Below are positions 28,684 through 37,580 of a stretch of 64,000 nucleotides of DNA, piece by piece. The notes beneath the pieces were generated by a model. The model searched no databases. It was not told the origin of the DNA and was given only the letters and a program-made list of their open reading frames with translations. The DNA lies in the NCBI GenBank assembly GCA_944368925.1, contig CALVXG010000009.1, positions 25,604 to 89,603 of the forward strand, in the 5' to 3' direction. Each line of letters opens with the position of its first letter. Positions within the stretch are counted from its first letter, which is position 1. Both the position numbers and the translations under genes were made by a program. This DNA is from an uncultured Clostridia bacterium (GTDB lineage Bacteria; Bacillota; Clostridia; Christensenellales; Borkfalkiaceae).

Positions 28684-29646
28684 TTACATGGAAATCATCT
28701 GCAATGTCTCGTAAAGCTCGTAATTAAATTTCTTTTTCATGCTGACTGCTTCGATAATATCCATATCGATGATTTCGTTCTTATGGATTCCAACGACGCG
28801 GTTGCCGATCCCGTCTTTCAAAAGACGAACGGCCTTATTGCCGAATTGCGCTGCCAACATGCGGTCTGCCATCGACGGCGAGCCGCCGCGCTGGACGTGT
28901 CCGATTGTCGTACCACGCACGGTATACGTCGTCATCGCCTGCAATTTTTTGGAAAACTCATCGGCCGTAGAGACGCCTTCCGCCAGAACAATGATGTTGC
29001 TGTGCTTTCCGTTTGCGCGGCTGCGGTTGATGCGCATGACAACATCTTCCATATCATAAGCGATCTCGGGAACGATAATGATTTCCGCACCGCTCGCAAT
29101 GCCCGAATACAGAGCGATGTCGCCGCAACGGCGCCCCATCACTTCCACAACGCTGATACGCTCGTGCGAAGTCATCGTATCGCGAAGTTTGTTGATGATA
29201 TCCAGGCATGTATTGACGGACGTGTCAAAACCAAGCGTATAATCGGTATATTCCAAGTCGTTGTCGATCGTTCCGGGAATGCCGATGGTCGGAATCCCGT
29301 ATTCTTCGCTCAAGCATTTCGCACCGCGGAAAGAGCCGTCTCCGCCGATCACGACCAGTCCTTCGATGCCGCGGTTATTCAACGTCTTGACCGCTTGCTT
29401 CTGACCTTCCACCGTATACATTTCCACACAACGGGCTGTTCTGAGCATCGTGCCGCCGCGCTGTACAATATCGGAAACGCTGCGCATTTCCATTTCAACC
29501 ATATCGTCGTTGATGAGCCCGGAATATCCCTGACGGATCCCGAAAATCTCCATCCCGAAATATTTGGCGGTTCTGACCACCGCACGGATACATGCGTTCA
29601 TGCCGGGAGCGTCGCCGCCGCTCGTCAATACACCAATTCGTTTCAT
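28684..29646 (-). CDS. pfkA: ATP-dependent 6-phosphofructokinase
   Basis: Phosphorylates fructose-6-phosphate to fructose-1,6-bisphosphate, the key glycolytic step. 320 residues. TSGGDAPGMN (ATP site), VIGGDGSFRGA (the Gly after GGD indicates ATP rather than pyrophosphate use), GIPGTIDND (catalytic Asp) and the sugar-phosphate segment VEVMGRRCGDIA are intact. GGAGG precedes the ATG. The gene order dnaE-pfkA is a common Firmicutes arrangement. Confidence 0.95.
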   Translation of the reverse strand: MKRIGVLTSGGDAPGMNACIRAVVRTAKYFGMEIFGIRQGYSGLINDDMVEMEMRSVSDIVQRGGTMLRTARCVEMYTVEGQKQAVKTLNNRGIEGLVVIGGDGSFRGAKCLSEEYGIPTIGIPGTIDNDLEYTDYTLGFDTSVNTCLDIINKLRDTMTSHERISVVEVMGRRCGDIALYSGIASGAEIIIVPEIAYDMEDVVMRINRSRANGKHSNIIVLAEGVSTADEFSKKLQAMTTYTVRGTTIGHVQRGGSPSMADRMLAAQFGNKAVRLLKDGIGNRVVGIHKNEIIDMDIIEAVSMKKKFNYELYETLQMISM

Positions 29647-29806
29647 AACTATCCTCCAAACAAGCAAAACTCGTAAACTTGCACTTTTTATCGATCCGAC
29701 TGCACTTTTATTATATCAAATTAAGCAGAAAATTAAAACAATTCCGCACAAATAAAAAAACTATGCTTATTTGTTAGAATTTCTAACATTTTTTGTCAAT
29801 CTTCAA

Positions 29807-32800
29807 TCAAACCTGGACAATATCTTTATCCGTCAGATACAAGTACAGTTCACCACGCAGTCCCCTGCAATCGTTGACGTGATCCATACGATAACATTTC
29901 GAGCCGCGCTTTATCTTTACAACGGCATTACCGTTTCCGTACTGATCGAACATGGATACGAGATCGTCAAACTCCTCTTCTGTCAGATTGCTGGCGTTGA
30001 GCCAAAGTGCATGCTCTTTCGGACGTACAGGTTTCGCCGACTCCTGCGTCTCTCCCCCTGCAACGCTTCCGCCGACGTGTTCCTGCATCTTGTCGAGTAT
30101 AATGACGGGAGCTTTTTCTTCGTCCAACTGCATTTTCCCGGAAAGCAAAACCACTTTGTCCGCCGTAACCAACGACTTAATTTTGTCATATACATTCGGA
30201 AAGGCGACACACTCGATGCTGCCATACAGATCTTCGACGGAGATAAACGCCATCGTGGATCCGGAGCGGGTATTTATTCTTTTATAAGAACCGATGATCC
30301 CGCCCATTGTAACGGTTGCCCCGTCGGTGAGTTCGGGATAGGTCTTATGCCCGTCTTCGTCCTCTTCGAAATTCTGAAGTTTCAGACAGGAGAACGTGCA
30401 GTCTTTAAAATCGCCGGAATACTTCTCAAACGGATGCCCGCTGACATATACGCCCAAAACCGCCTTTTCCTTGGCGAGTTTTTCACTCGTCTCCATTTCG
30501 GGAACATTCGGATATTCTATATCCGTGTTGTCCTCTTCAATGATATCCCCGAACAGGCTCATCTGCATGCTCTGTTTCTGCTTGGAAATCTTGTTGGCGC
30601 GATCCAAAACGCTCTCGTAAATGAGAAGAAGCTGCGCACGGTTGACGCCGAAGCAATCGAAGCCGCCCGCACAGATCAAGCCTTCCAGCATGCGCTTATT
30701 CAGGAAAGGCGCACAGCGGAATACGAAATCGGGGAAATTTTTGAATTCTCCGTGTTCTTCGCGTTCTTTTATAATAGAATGCGTCGCATTCACGCCCACA
30801 CCTTTCAGCGCGCTCAACCCGAAACGCACGCCGTTGCCCTGCACCGAAAAATAGGTCTTGCTCTTGTTGACGTCCGGCTGCAAAACAAGAATATTCTTCT
30901 CTTTGAGATAGACAATGTATTTGGAAACTTCGTCGATTTTGTCGATACGATTGTTCAGGATCGCCGCAAGAAATTCTTTCGGATAGAAACGTTTCAGATA
31001 CGCCGTACGGTACGCGAGCACGGCGTAGCAGGTCGCGTGCGCCTTGTTGAACGCATAGCTTGCAAAGCTCTCCATATCGCCGAAAATCTTCGCGGCAACT
31101 TCCTTGGGAATACCGCGGCTGACGGCTCCTTCGATGTTTCCGCCGTCCTTGATGTTTCCGAAAATAAATTTATCCTTCTGCGCCATCAGTTCGGCTTTGT
31201 TCTTTTTACCCATGGCACGGCGGACGAGGTCTGCCTGTCCGAGCGAGAAGCCTGCAAGATCCTGGAAGATCTGCATGACTTGTTCCTGGTACACGATAAC
31301 GCCGTACGTGATCTTTAAAATGTGTTCCAGAAGCGGCGTATCGTATTTGACTTTGGAAGGATTCAGCTTGTTTTCGATGTATGTGGGAATATACGCCATC
31401 GGGCCGGGGCGATACAGCGCAACGCCTGCGATGATATCTTCCAGGCACCCGGGTTTGAGCTCCTTCATGAACTTCTTCATGCCGCCTTGCTCGAGCTGGA
31501 ACACGGCGTCCGTATCGCCCTCCGAAATCAGCTCGTACGCCTCCTTGTTGTCGTAACCGATCTCATCCCAGTCAATGACGCGCCCCGTGTCTTCCTGTAT
31601 ATAATCGCACGCCTTTTTGATATCCGTCAAAGTCGTCAGCGCCAAAAAGTCCATTTTGAGCATACCGATCGACTCGACCTCTTTCATATTGAACTGGGTG
31701 GTAATATCTTCGCCGTTTCGTGAAAGCGGAACATTGTCCGCAATCGGTTTGCGGCAGATCACGACGCCCGCCGCGTGCATCGAAGTATTGCGCGGCATGC
31801 CTTCCAGCTTCAGCGCCATATCGATGACGCGCCGCAGCTGCTCGTCCGTTTCGTAAAGCTGAATAAAATCGTTGTTTCGCTTTTTCTCCTGCTCGTCGAT
31901 CTTTTTCTCGATCTCGATGCGCTTTTCTTCGTCTGTCTCGGCGGCTGCCTTATCTTTCAGACCCTGAATATTCCACCCCAGAAGCTCGCTGATCGTCGAC
32001 TTCCCGTCCATCAGTTTCGTGACGCGATCTGTCTCCGAATATGGCACGCGCAGTACTCTGCCAACGTCCTTAATTGCGGCTTTCGAAGCCAAAGTACCGA
32101 ACGTGACGATCTGTGCCACGTTTTCGGGATGATATTTTTTCCGGACGTATTCGATCGTCTCGGGTCTGCGCTCGTTACAAAAGTCTACGTCGAAATCCGG
32201 CATCGTCACACGGTCAGGATTCAAAAACCGCTCGAAGAACAGATCGTATTTCAAGGGGTCGATATCCGTGATCCCGATCGCGTATGCAACGATACTGGCA
32301 GCACCGCTTCCGCGCCCCGGCCCGACCGGTATGCCGCGCGATTTCGACCACTGAATAAAGTCCATGACGATCAGATAATATTCCGCAAAGCCCATGCCCA
32401 AGATGATTCCGAGCTCGTAGTCGGCTCGCTTTTTCACGGCGTCCGTGATCTCTCCGTATCGGCGTTTGAGCCCTTCCCACGTCAATTTCGTCAGATAATC
32501 TTTCGGGTCGGAACCGTCTTCGGGCGTGTACCCGGGGATCAGAGATTTATCTTTGATCGGATCTCCGTTGTCCTTCAGATCGAAACAAGGCTCTTCATTG
32601 CACTTTTGCGCTATCACGAGGGTGTTGCTGATCGCCTCGGGAACGTACGAGAAAAGCTCCGCCATCTCTTCCGGCGTCTTCAAATAAAATTCGTGCGTAT
32701 CAAACTTCATGCGCTTGGGATCGTCGATTGTCTTCTTTGTCTGAATGCAGAGCAGTACGTCCTGCATCTCCCAATCTTCTTTGCGGATATAATGCACGTC

Positions 32801-33403
32801 GTTCGTCGCCACAGGTTGGATGCCGCACTCTTTCGCAAGCTGCAACAAGAGCGGCAAAACACGCCGCTGTTCTTCGATCCCGTGATCCTGGATCTCAATA
32901 TAGAAATCTTCGCCGAACATTTCTTTCAGTTCCAGCGCCGTTTTCTTCGCGCCCTCGTAATCACCGCGCAAAAGAAGTTTCGGTATGCGCCCCGCAAGAC
33001 ACGCCGACAGGCACACCAATCCCTCCGTATGCTCGCGCAGCGTCTTGTAATCCACGCGCGGCTTATAGTAGAACCCGTCCACATAGGCGATGGAATCCAA
33101 TTTGACCAGGTTTTTATATCCTTTCTTGTTCTTTGCCAAAAGAATCAGGTGCTCAAATTCGCTGGTATTGTTTTTGACGTGCAGATCCTGCGTCATGTAC
33201 AGTTCGCATCCGATGATCGCCTGAATATTGTTCTTGCGGCATTGCTCTGCAAACTGAAGCGTCGCATACATATTCCCGTGGTCCGTGATTGCAATCGCCT
33301 TGATATTGTTTTTCACGCAATGCGATATCAGCTCCTTGACCTTGCAGGCGCCGTCAAGCAGACTGTATTCCGTATGAAGATGCAAATGTACAAATTCAGC
33401 CAT
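29807..33403 (-). CDS. dnaE: DNA polymerase III alpha subunit, DnaE type
   Basis: Replicative or lesion-tolerant polymerase of 1198 residues: N-terminal PHP domain (FVHLHLHTEYSLLDG, ITDHGNMY), polymerase core with GPGRGSGAASIVAY and the catalytic Asp pair in MPDFDVDFC, a helix-hairpin-helix region and a C-terminal OB fold (about residue 1000). The start at 33403 (MAEFVHLH) has a GAGG-type ribosome site. A longer frame upstream is not supported. It lies between the Crh-like gene and pfkA, matching clostridial order. Confidence 0.95.
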   Translation of the reverse strand: MAEFVHLHLHTEYSLLDGACKVKELISHCVKNNIKAIAITDHGNMYATLQFAEQCRKNNIQAIIGCELYMTQDLHVKNNTSEFEHLILLAKNKKGYKNLVKLDSIAYVDGFYYKPRVDYKTLREHTEGLVCLSACLAGRIPKLLLRGDYEGAKKTALELKEMFGEDFYIEIQDHGIEEQRRVLPLLLQLAKECGIQPVATNDVHYIRKEDWEMQDVLLCIQTKKTIDDPKRMKFDTHEFYLKTPEEMAELFSYVPEAISNTLVIAQKCNEEPCFDLKDNGDPIKDKSLIPGYTPEDGSDPKDYLTKLTWEGLKRRYGEITDAVKKRADYELGIILGMGFAEYYLIVMDFIQWSKSRGIPVGPGRGSGAASIVAYAIGITDIDPLKYDLFFERFLNPDRVTMPDFDVDFCNERRPETIEYVRKKYHPENVAQIVTFGTLASKAAIKDVGRVLRVPYSETDRVTKLMDGKSTISELLGWNIQGLKDKAAAETDEEKRIEIEKKIDEQEKKRNNDFIQLYETDEQLRRVIDMALKLEGMPRNTSMHAAGVVICRKPIADNVPLSRNGEDITTQFNMKEVESIGMLKMDFLALTTLTDIKKACDYIQEDTGRVIDWDEIGYDNKEAYELISEGDTDAVFQLEQGGMKKFMKELKPGCLEDIIAGVALYRPGPMAYIPTYIENKLNPSKVKYDTPLLEHILKITYGVIVYQEQVMQIFQDLAGFSLGQADLVRRAMGKKNKAELMAQKDKFIFGNIKDGGNIEGAVSRGIPKEVAAKIFGDMESFASYAFNKAHATCYAVLAYRTAYLKRFYPKEFLAAILNNRIDKIDEVSKYIVYLKEKNILVLQPDVNKSKTYFSVQGNGVRFGLSALKGVGVNATHSIIKEREEHGEFKNFPDFVFRCAPFLNKRMLEGLICAGGFDCFGVNRAQLLLIYESVLDRANKISKQKQSMQMSLFGDIIEEDNTDIEYPNVPEMETSEKLAKEKAVLGVYVSGHPFEKYSGDFKDCTFSCLKLQNFEEDEDGHKTYPELTDGATVTMGGIIGSYKRINTRSGSTMAFISVEDLYGSIECVAFPNVYDKIKSLVTADKVVLLSGKMQLDEEKAPVIILDKMQEHVGGSVAGGETQESAKPVRPKEHALWLNASNLTEEEFDDLVSMFDQYGNGNAVVKIKRGSKCYRMDHVNDCRGLRGELYLYLTDKDIVQV

Positions 33404-33440
33404 GTATATCCTCGTCTCTTCTCTTAGGTTTGTGATAAAT

Positions 33441-33462
33441 GCTCCGCACGATTGTGCGGAGC
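33441..33462 (-). terminator. Hairpin between the HPr-like gene and dnaE
   Basis: 9-bp stem GCTCCGCAC / GTGCGGAGC with weak trailing T residues. Probably an attenuator or leaky terminator. Confidence 0.5.
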
Positions 33463-33497
33463 CGCAAAAGGGAATCTTAAAACTTCCGAAACTATTT

Positions 33498-33749
33498 TCA
33501 GAGTTTTCCGATAAAGTCGGCGATCGCACGCACCGCCGCTGCGCTGTCGGGCCCTTCCGCCCGCACCGTATATTCGTCCCCTTTCAAAAATTTCATAGAA
33601 AGCAATCCGATAATGCTCTTCGCATTGGCACGCTTGGATCCGTCTTCGAAAATAATCTCACTCTTAAATTTTCCCGCTTCAAAGACAATCCTCTGCGCAT
33701 CGTACGCATTGTACGTATCCTTATGATATACAAAAGTCCTCTTGTCCAT
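33498..33749 (-). CDS. Crh-like HPr-family protein lacking the catalytic histidine
   Basis: 83 residues with the HPr fold. The regulatory serine site is kept (NAKSIIGLLS, Ser45, equivalent to Ser46), but the GLHARPA loop reads TYNAYDA, so His15 is Asn14, Arg17 is Tyr16 and Pro18 is Asp17. It therefore cannot relay PTS phosphate, but could be a HprK substrate, as Bacillus Crh is (Crh has Gln15). Synteny agrees: it follows whiA by five bases, as crh follows whiA (yvcL) in Bacillus, and hprK is 4 kb away. A role as CcpA co-repressor is inference. Confidence 0.8.
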   Translation of the reverse strand: MDKRTFVYHKDTYNAYDAQRIVFEAGKFKSEIIFEDGSKRANAKSIIGLLSMKFLKGDEYTVRAEGPDSAAAVRAIADFIGKL

Positions 33750-33754
33750 GATAA

Positions 33755-34714
33755 TTATTCCTCCGATTGTTCGCCGGCAATTTTGATAAGTCTGCGCAAT
33801 CTGTGATTGAGACAGCTTTTTGAAACATTCAACCGCTCCGCAAGCTCTTTGAGCGAAGCTTCTTTATCCGCCAGACGCGCCGCCGCGGTTTCTTTCAGCG
33901 CCGCATCCAGCCCGTCCAACTCTCCCCTCTCTTTTAATTTTTCAATCGCACGAATCTGCCGCACCGACGCGAGCACGCTCTTGTCAAAATTTTTCTGCAT
34001 GCAGTTCGCAATGCGGTTGATCTGATTCTTCTCGTCTTTCTGCGCCGCCAGTTCATCCAACTTCGCGAGCGAATTTTCCGCTCCGACCAGCGCCAGAAAA
34101 TCTGAAATGCTTTCCCTGCTCTTTAAATAAACGACGTTCGTACCCTTCCGCGCCACGCACTTGGCAAGAATTTCATACTGCGCAAGAATACCGCAAAAAT
34201 CTTCGGCCGCCGCTTTTCCCGAAAAAACGATCTCCAAATGATACCCCGATCTTGCGTCTTCCATTTTGGGGAGCATGCAACTGCCGCTTCCTAAAAATGC
34301 GCCGATCACGTACGCACGTTTACAGCATTCGTTTTCGACAAGATACGGATCAATGCCGAAATTAAAGCCGATATCTTCATCCTTGCGCTCCGCGATCCCG
34401 AGTTCCGTCAAAATATAGAGTGACTTTTCGGACAGGCATTGAAAAACAAGGCGGTTTCGACCATTTCGCACATCTTCCGATGCCTGCACCACTTTCCACT
34501 CTGCACCGAACACGTCTTCCAAAAGCCCTATAATAAACTCTGCGACTTCCTCGCTCTCCGTCGTGAATTCGAAACCGATCAGAGTTCCACGGCGCAAAAT
34601 ACTGCCCGTCGTCCGTAAAAAAGCAGAAAGAGCAGCCGTCTTACAACAGGCATTTTCCAGCCCCCTGCGGATCAATTCGCGCTTAATCTCACGCGTAAAA
34701 TTCCCCTTTGCCAC
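33755..34714 (-). CDS. whiA: DNA-binding protein WhiA
   Basis: 319 residues: an N-terminal pair of LAGLIDADG-like domains without nuclease activity and a C-terminal helix-turn-helix (SLKELAERLNVSKSCLNHRLRRL). WhiA links cell division and chromosome segregation in Firmicutes and sporulation in Actinobacteria. GTG start at 34714, one base after the PHP gene's TAA, with an AGAGAG-type ribosome site; this matches the family N-terminus (FTREIKREL). In most Firmicutes rapZ and yvcK lie just upstream; here they are absent from the cluster. Confidence 0.92.
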   Translation of the reverse strand: MAKGNFTREIKRELIRRGLENACCKTAALSAFLRTTGSILRRGTLIGFEFTTESEEVAEFIIGLLEDVFGAEWKVVQASEDVRNGRNRLVFQCLSEKSLYILTELGIAERKDEDIGFNFGIDPYLVENECCKRAYVIGAFLGSGSCMLPKMEDARSGYHLEIVFSGKAAAEDFCGILAQYEILAKCVARKGTNVVYLKSRESISDFLALVGAENSLAKLDELAAQKDEKNQINRIANCMQKNFDKSVLASVRQIRAIEKLKERGELDGLDAALKETAAARLADKEASLKELAERLNVSKSCLNHRLRRLIKIAGEQSEE

Positions 34715-34715
34715 T

Positions 34716-35492
34716 TTACAAATTTCTCTCTTTAAATTCTCTGAAACGGAAATGCGGAAACTTTCCGTCAATGTTGGCGATCTGTGAATGCGGTATCTCC
34801 ACGCGCTCCAACAACTTGTCCACAAGCTGCGTATCGCCGACTCTATCCACGGAATGCGCATCCGAATCGATCAGAAATTGTACGCCCGTATCTCGTATTT
34901 TTGCGACCTCTTCGTCCGTCAGATGCACCTTCTTCGAATTGAGTTCGATATACGTACCGTAATCCCGCGCCGCTTTCGCTACTTCCACGACGTCACAGAA
35001 CGACTGATAATTCAGATGCGTGATCACGTCGATCGGATTTTTTTTGATCGCATTGATATAGGCGTTCGTGTTGTAACGGATCAGACTTTGCGAAGGTTTG
35101 CTGTGCATCGTGGTATGCCAGGAATTGAGCATCAGCAGATACCAAAAATCACGAAAACGCGTAAAACGCACAAAGCGGTGAATGCCCATCAGAAAGACGT
35201 CAAAATCTTTGTAATCTTTCGGCTGAAGATCTGTGCGGCCCTCTTCGTCGCAAAGATTCGCTTCCGTGCCGACATACACGGGGATACCCGTCCGGGCGGA
35301 GGCATTCCTGCAATCCGTGATGAGCTGCGGCATGCGCTCGTGTCTCAATCCGAAAGCCAACTGTTCAAACCCGTGATCGGTGATCGCTATTTCTTTCAAC
35401 CCGATCTCTTTGGCGCGCATCGCGTTCTCCAGGACGGTACCTTTTCCGTGGCTGTACAATGTATGTGTATGATAATCACCCGTCAGAAGCAT
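34716..35492 (-). CDS. PHP-domain phosphatase (YcdX-like)
   Basis: 258 residues. PHP trinuclear-metal motifs: DYHTHTLYSHG at the N-terminus, ITDHG, GTEAN, THLNY and IDSDAHS. These enzymes hydrolyse phosphoesters, with the natural substrate usually unknown. The gene sits in the conserved murB-PHP-whiA cluster. Its ATG lies inside the 3' end of murB (17-base overlap), with GGAG seven or more bases before it, indicating coupled translation. Confidence 0.87.
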   Translation of the reverse strand: MLLTGDYHTHTLYSHGKGTVLENAMRAKEIGLKEIAITDHGFEQLAFGLRHERMPQLITDCRNASARTGIPVYVGTEANLCDEEGRTDLQPKDYKDFDVFLMGIHRFVRFTRFRDFWYLLMLNSWHTTMHSKPSQSLIRYNTNAYINAIKKNPIDVITHLNYQSFCDVVEVAKAARDYGTYIELNSKKVHLTDEEVAKIRDTGVQFLIDSDAHSVDRVGDTQLVDKLLERVEIPHSQIANIDGKFPHFRFREFKERNL

Positions 35493-36384
35493 CTGTAAAA
35501 TCTCCTATGTAACGGATCTCCTCCGTAAGCAACTTCCCCGTCTGCGAAAAAACTTCTTTCTTTATCCGCAAAATCAGCGAACGGTATTCTTCGGCCGTCG
35601 CAGATGAATCGTTTATGATAAAATTCGCGTGCTTCTCGGATACGACCGCTCCGCCGCAGCGCAATCCTTTCAGTCCGCAGTCTTCGATCAGTTTCCCTGC
35701 GGAAAGATCCGGCAAATTTTTGAAAACACATCCGAGGCTTCTGCCCTTTGGCAGTACGCTTCTCTTTTTCAAAATTTCCCTGTACTTTTTCCGCACGCTA
35801 TCTTCGTCCGACTTTTTTACACGCAAAGCACAGCCGAGCAAAACCGCATCTTCGTGCATGAAGCGGCTGTCTTTATAAGCATAGCCGCACTCGCGCGCCG
35901 AAAGACGGACGCGCCGTCCCGACAGCAAAACGTCGGCATACTGTAAAACGCTTTGGATATAACAATTCTGCGCGCCCGCGTTCATGAACAGGATCCCGCC
36001 CATGGTCGCCGGGATTCCCGCCAGAAACTCCAATCCGCCCAAACCGTTTTGCGTGGCAACCGCCAAAACTTTCCCGACCGTAGCGCCGCACTCCGCATAC
36101 AGCAACCCGCCTTGCACTGACACGGCATTCGCCTTTTTCGTACAGACTGCGGTGCCGTAAAATCCGCAATCCGAAACAAGAATATTGCTTCCGTTCCCGA
36201 GAACAAAATACGGAATTTTCTTTTCCTTTAAAAAACAGACCGCATCGGCAAGCTGCCCTGCATTTGGCGGGTAAATTCCCAGCGACGCACAACCGCCGAT
36301 CCCGACCGTCGTATGCCTTTTAAAGGAAAACGGAGCCTCTGTTTCCGCCGCGGGAAAGCGCGCCGTAAAATCTGTAAAATCCAT
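35476..36384 (-). CDS. murB: UDP-N-acetylenolpyruvoylglucosamine reductase
   Basis: FAD- and NADPH-dependent enzyme that makes UDP-MurNAc for peptidoglycan, cytoplasmic. 302 residues, type II length. FAD-binding segments TVGIGGCASL and LGNGSNILVSD are visible, as is FLAGIPATMGGILFMNAGA. The catalytic position in GCVFKN is Cys where many enzymes have Ser. AGGAG lies 10 bases before the ATG at 36384, preceded by a near-perfect promoter. An upstream in-frame ATG at 36450 is rejected. Confidence 0.93.
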   Translation of the reverse strand: MDFTDFTARFPAAETEAPFSFKRHTTVGIGGCASLGIYPPNAGQLADAVCFLKEKKIPYFVLGNGSNILVSDCGFYGTAVCTKKANAVSVQGGLLYAECGATVGKVLAVATQNGLGGLEFLAGIPATMGGILFMNAGAQNCYIQSVLQYADVLLSGRRVRLSARECGYAYKDSRFMHEDAVLLGCALRVKKSDEDSVRKKYREILKKRSVLPKGRSLGCVFKNLPDLSAGKLIEDCGLKGLRCGGAVVSEKHANFIINDSSATAEEYRSLILRIKKEVFSQTGKLLTEEIRYIGDFTDASDG

Positions 36385-36399
36385 GTTCTGCTTTCTCCT

Positions 36400-36428
36400 A
36401 TTATACAGCAAATTCCCTTTTTTTACAA
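36400..36428 (-). promoter_or_regulatory. murB promoter with very short leader
   Basis: Minus strand TTGTAA, 17 bases, TATAAT, directly followed by AGGAGA. Initiation seven bases past the -10 would leave a 9-nt leader without the AGGAG. Confidence 0.6.
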
Positions 36429-36430
36429 TG

Positions 36431-37429
36431 CTATTGCAGGAAATTTTCAAAATTTTTTGCGCCGTTTTTGTCTCCCTTCAGTGCCGCCGAAGCACAGCGC
36501 CGCAGCTCCTGCTGCTTTTCTTCGGACAGCCACGCGCTGACCGTATGCCGAACTTCCCCTTTTTCGGCGCCGTCCATGATTTTTTCCGAAGAACCGTACA
36601 CGTCGTAGAAGGCGCTCAACATACCGATTTTCGTAAGTTTTGTCTGTGTCTCTTCGGACAGCAGGCAGTACAAAAAATCCATGCAAGCCGCATACGTTTC
36701 GGCGTCCGCCGAACATACCCCGATATATTGCCACAAGTCACAAAACTCTTGTATCGGTACCGCTTCAACATTAAAATTTCGCGTGCGGAAACGGCTGACA
36801 TCCCGCTGCGTTCCGATCATGAATTCGTATTTCCCGTTGATAAAATCTACATATGCCCGCACGGACGGTTGCACGGGAATCTCACCCGACACCCCGTATT
36901 CGTATGCGGCCGCTTCTGCCAGCGCCGTCCCACCCGAACTGACGACCGTATTTTCGGCCGAAGCGCGCGAAAAATCTCCGTCTTTTCCGAACAGAAAATA
37001 GTTTCCGCGGCACCATGGCACGGCGTACGTCTGTCCGTTCATGGAGGCCGCCTGAAAAGTATATTTTTCAAGCGGCAGCACGATTTCAGCCGCTGCACCG
37101 AAATACGTGCCGAAAGAAATCATATCCGGAATGTTCCCTTCCGAAATGGCTCGTTGTGCGCTATCGGAAGAATACACCGTGACCAGCACGTAGCGACCGT
37201 ACTTCTTTTCATACTCTTTTGCGGCGGAAGATAAAAAATCTGCCCTTGAGCCGATCCCGCCCTCAAACGAATCGATATGCCATAGACGCAAAATTCCCTT
37301 CGGTGCCGCAGGCTCGTGATGGCTCTGCGCGTTCAAAGCTGGATATGCAAAAACAGCGGAAAATACCACGATAAGGGCAAGTAAACAGCAAAAAATCGGT
37401 ATTCGGATTTTTCTGAGGAAGTTTTTCAT
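36431..37429 (-). CDS. Extracellular solute-binding protein, orphan
   Basis: 332 residues. N-terminal membrane/signal segment (about 10-30, uncleaved anchor or Sec signal, no lipobox Cys), then a family 1 type binding-protein fold (ILRLWHIDSFEGGIGSRADFL, NGQTYAVPWCRGNYFLF). No permease or ATPase gene is adjacent, so it either works with distant ABC partners or has a sensing role. The ligand is not deducible; family 1 proteins mostly bind sugars or oligosaccharides. Start at 37429; the only upstream purine-rich stretch is about 18 bases away. Confidence 0.7.
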   Translation of the reverse strand: MKNFLRKIRIPIFCCLLALIVVFSAVFAYPALNAQSHHEPAAPKGILRLWHIDSFEGGIGSRADFLSSAAKEYEKKYGRYVLVTVYSSDSAQRAISEGNIPDMISFGTYFGAAAEIVLPLEKYTFQAASMNGQTYAVPWCRGNYFLFGKDGDFSRASAENTVVSSGGTALAEAAAYEYGVSGEIPVQPSVRAYVDFINGKYEFMIGTQRDVSRFRTRNFNVEAVPIQEFCDLWQYIGVCSADAETYAACMDFLYCLLSEETQTKLTKIGMLSAFYDVYGSSEKIMDGAEKGEVRHTVSAWLSEEKQQELRRCASAALKGDKNGAKNFENFLQ

Positions 37430-37522
37430 ACAATATTGTATTGAATACCTTTCAAAATAATGACGCCCCATTCCTGTCTGTCCGACACTTATACTTCCCC
37501 GATAGCATTTTTGCGTGAAAAC

Positions 37523-37567
37523 AGCAAGGCGCCGCGAACGGATAAAATCTGTTCGCGGCGCCTTGCT
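37523..37567 (-). terminator. Terminator after hprK
   Basis: Perfect 17-bp stem starting AGCAAGGCGCCGCGAAC with an 11-base loop, 13 bases past the hprK stop. Confidence 0.8.
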
Positions 37568-37580
37568 TTATAAAAATAAT

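Noticed and set aside
31775-33427. 550-codon plus-strand open frame
   Set aside because: Exactly antisense to dnaE, which has full family motifs. Long antisense frames are common opposite GC-rich third positions.
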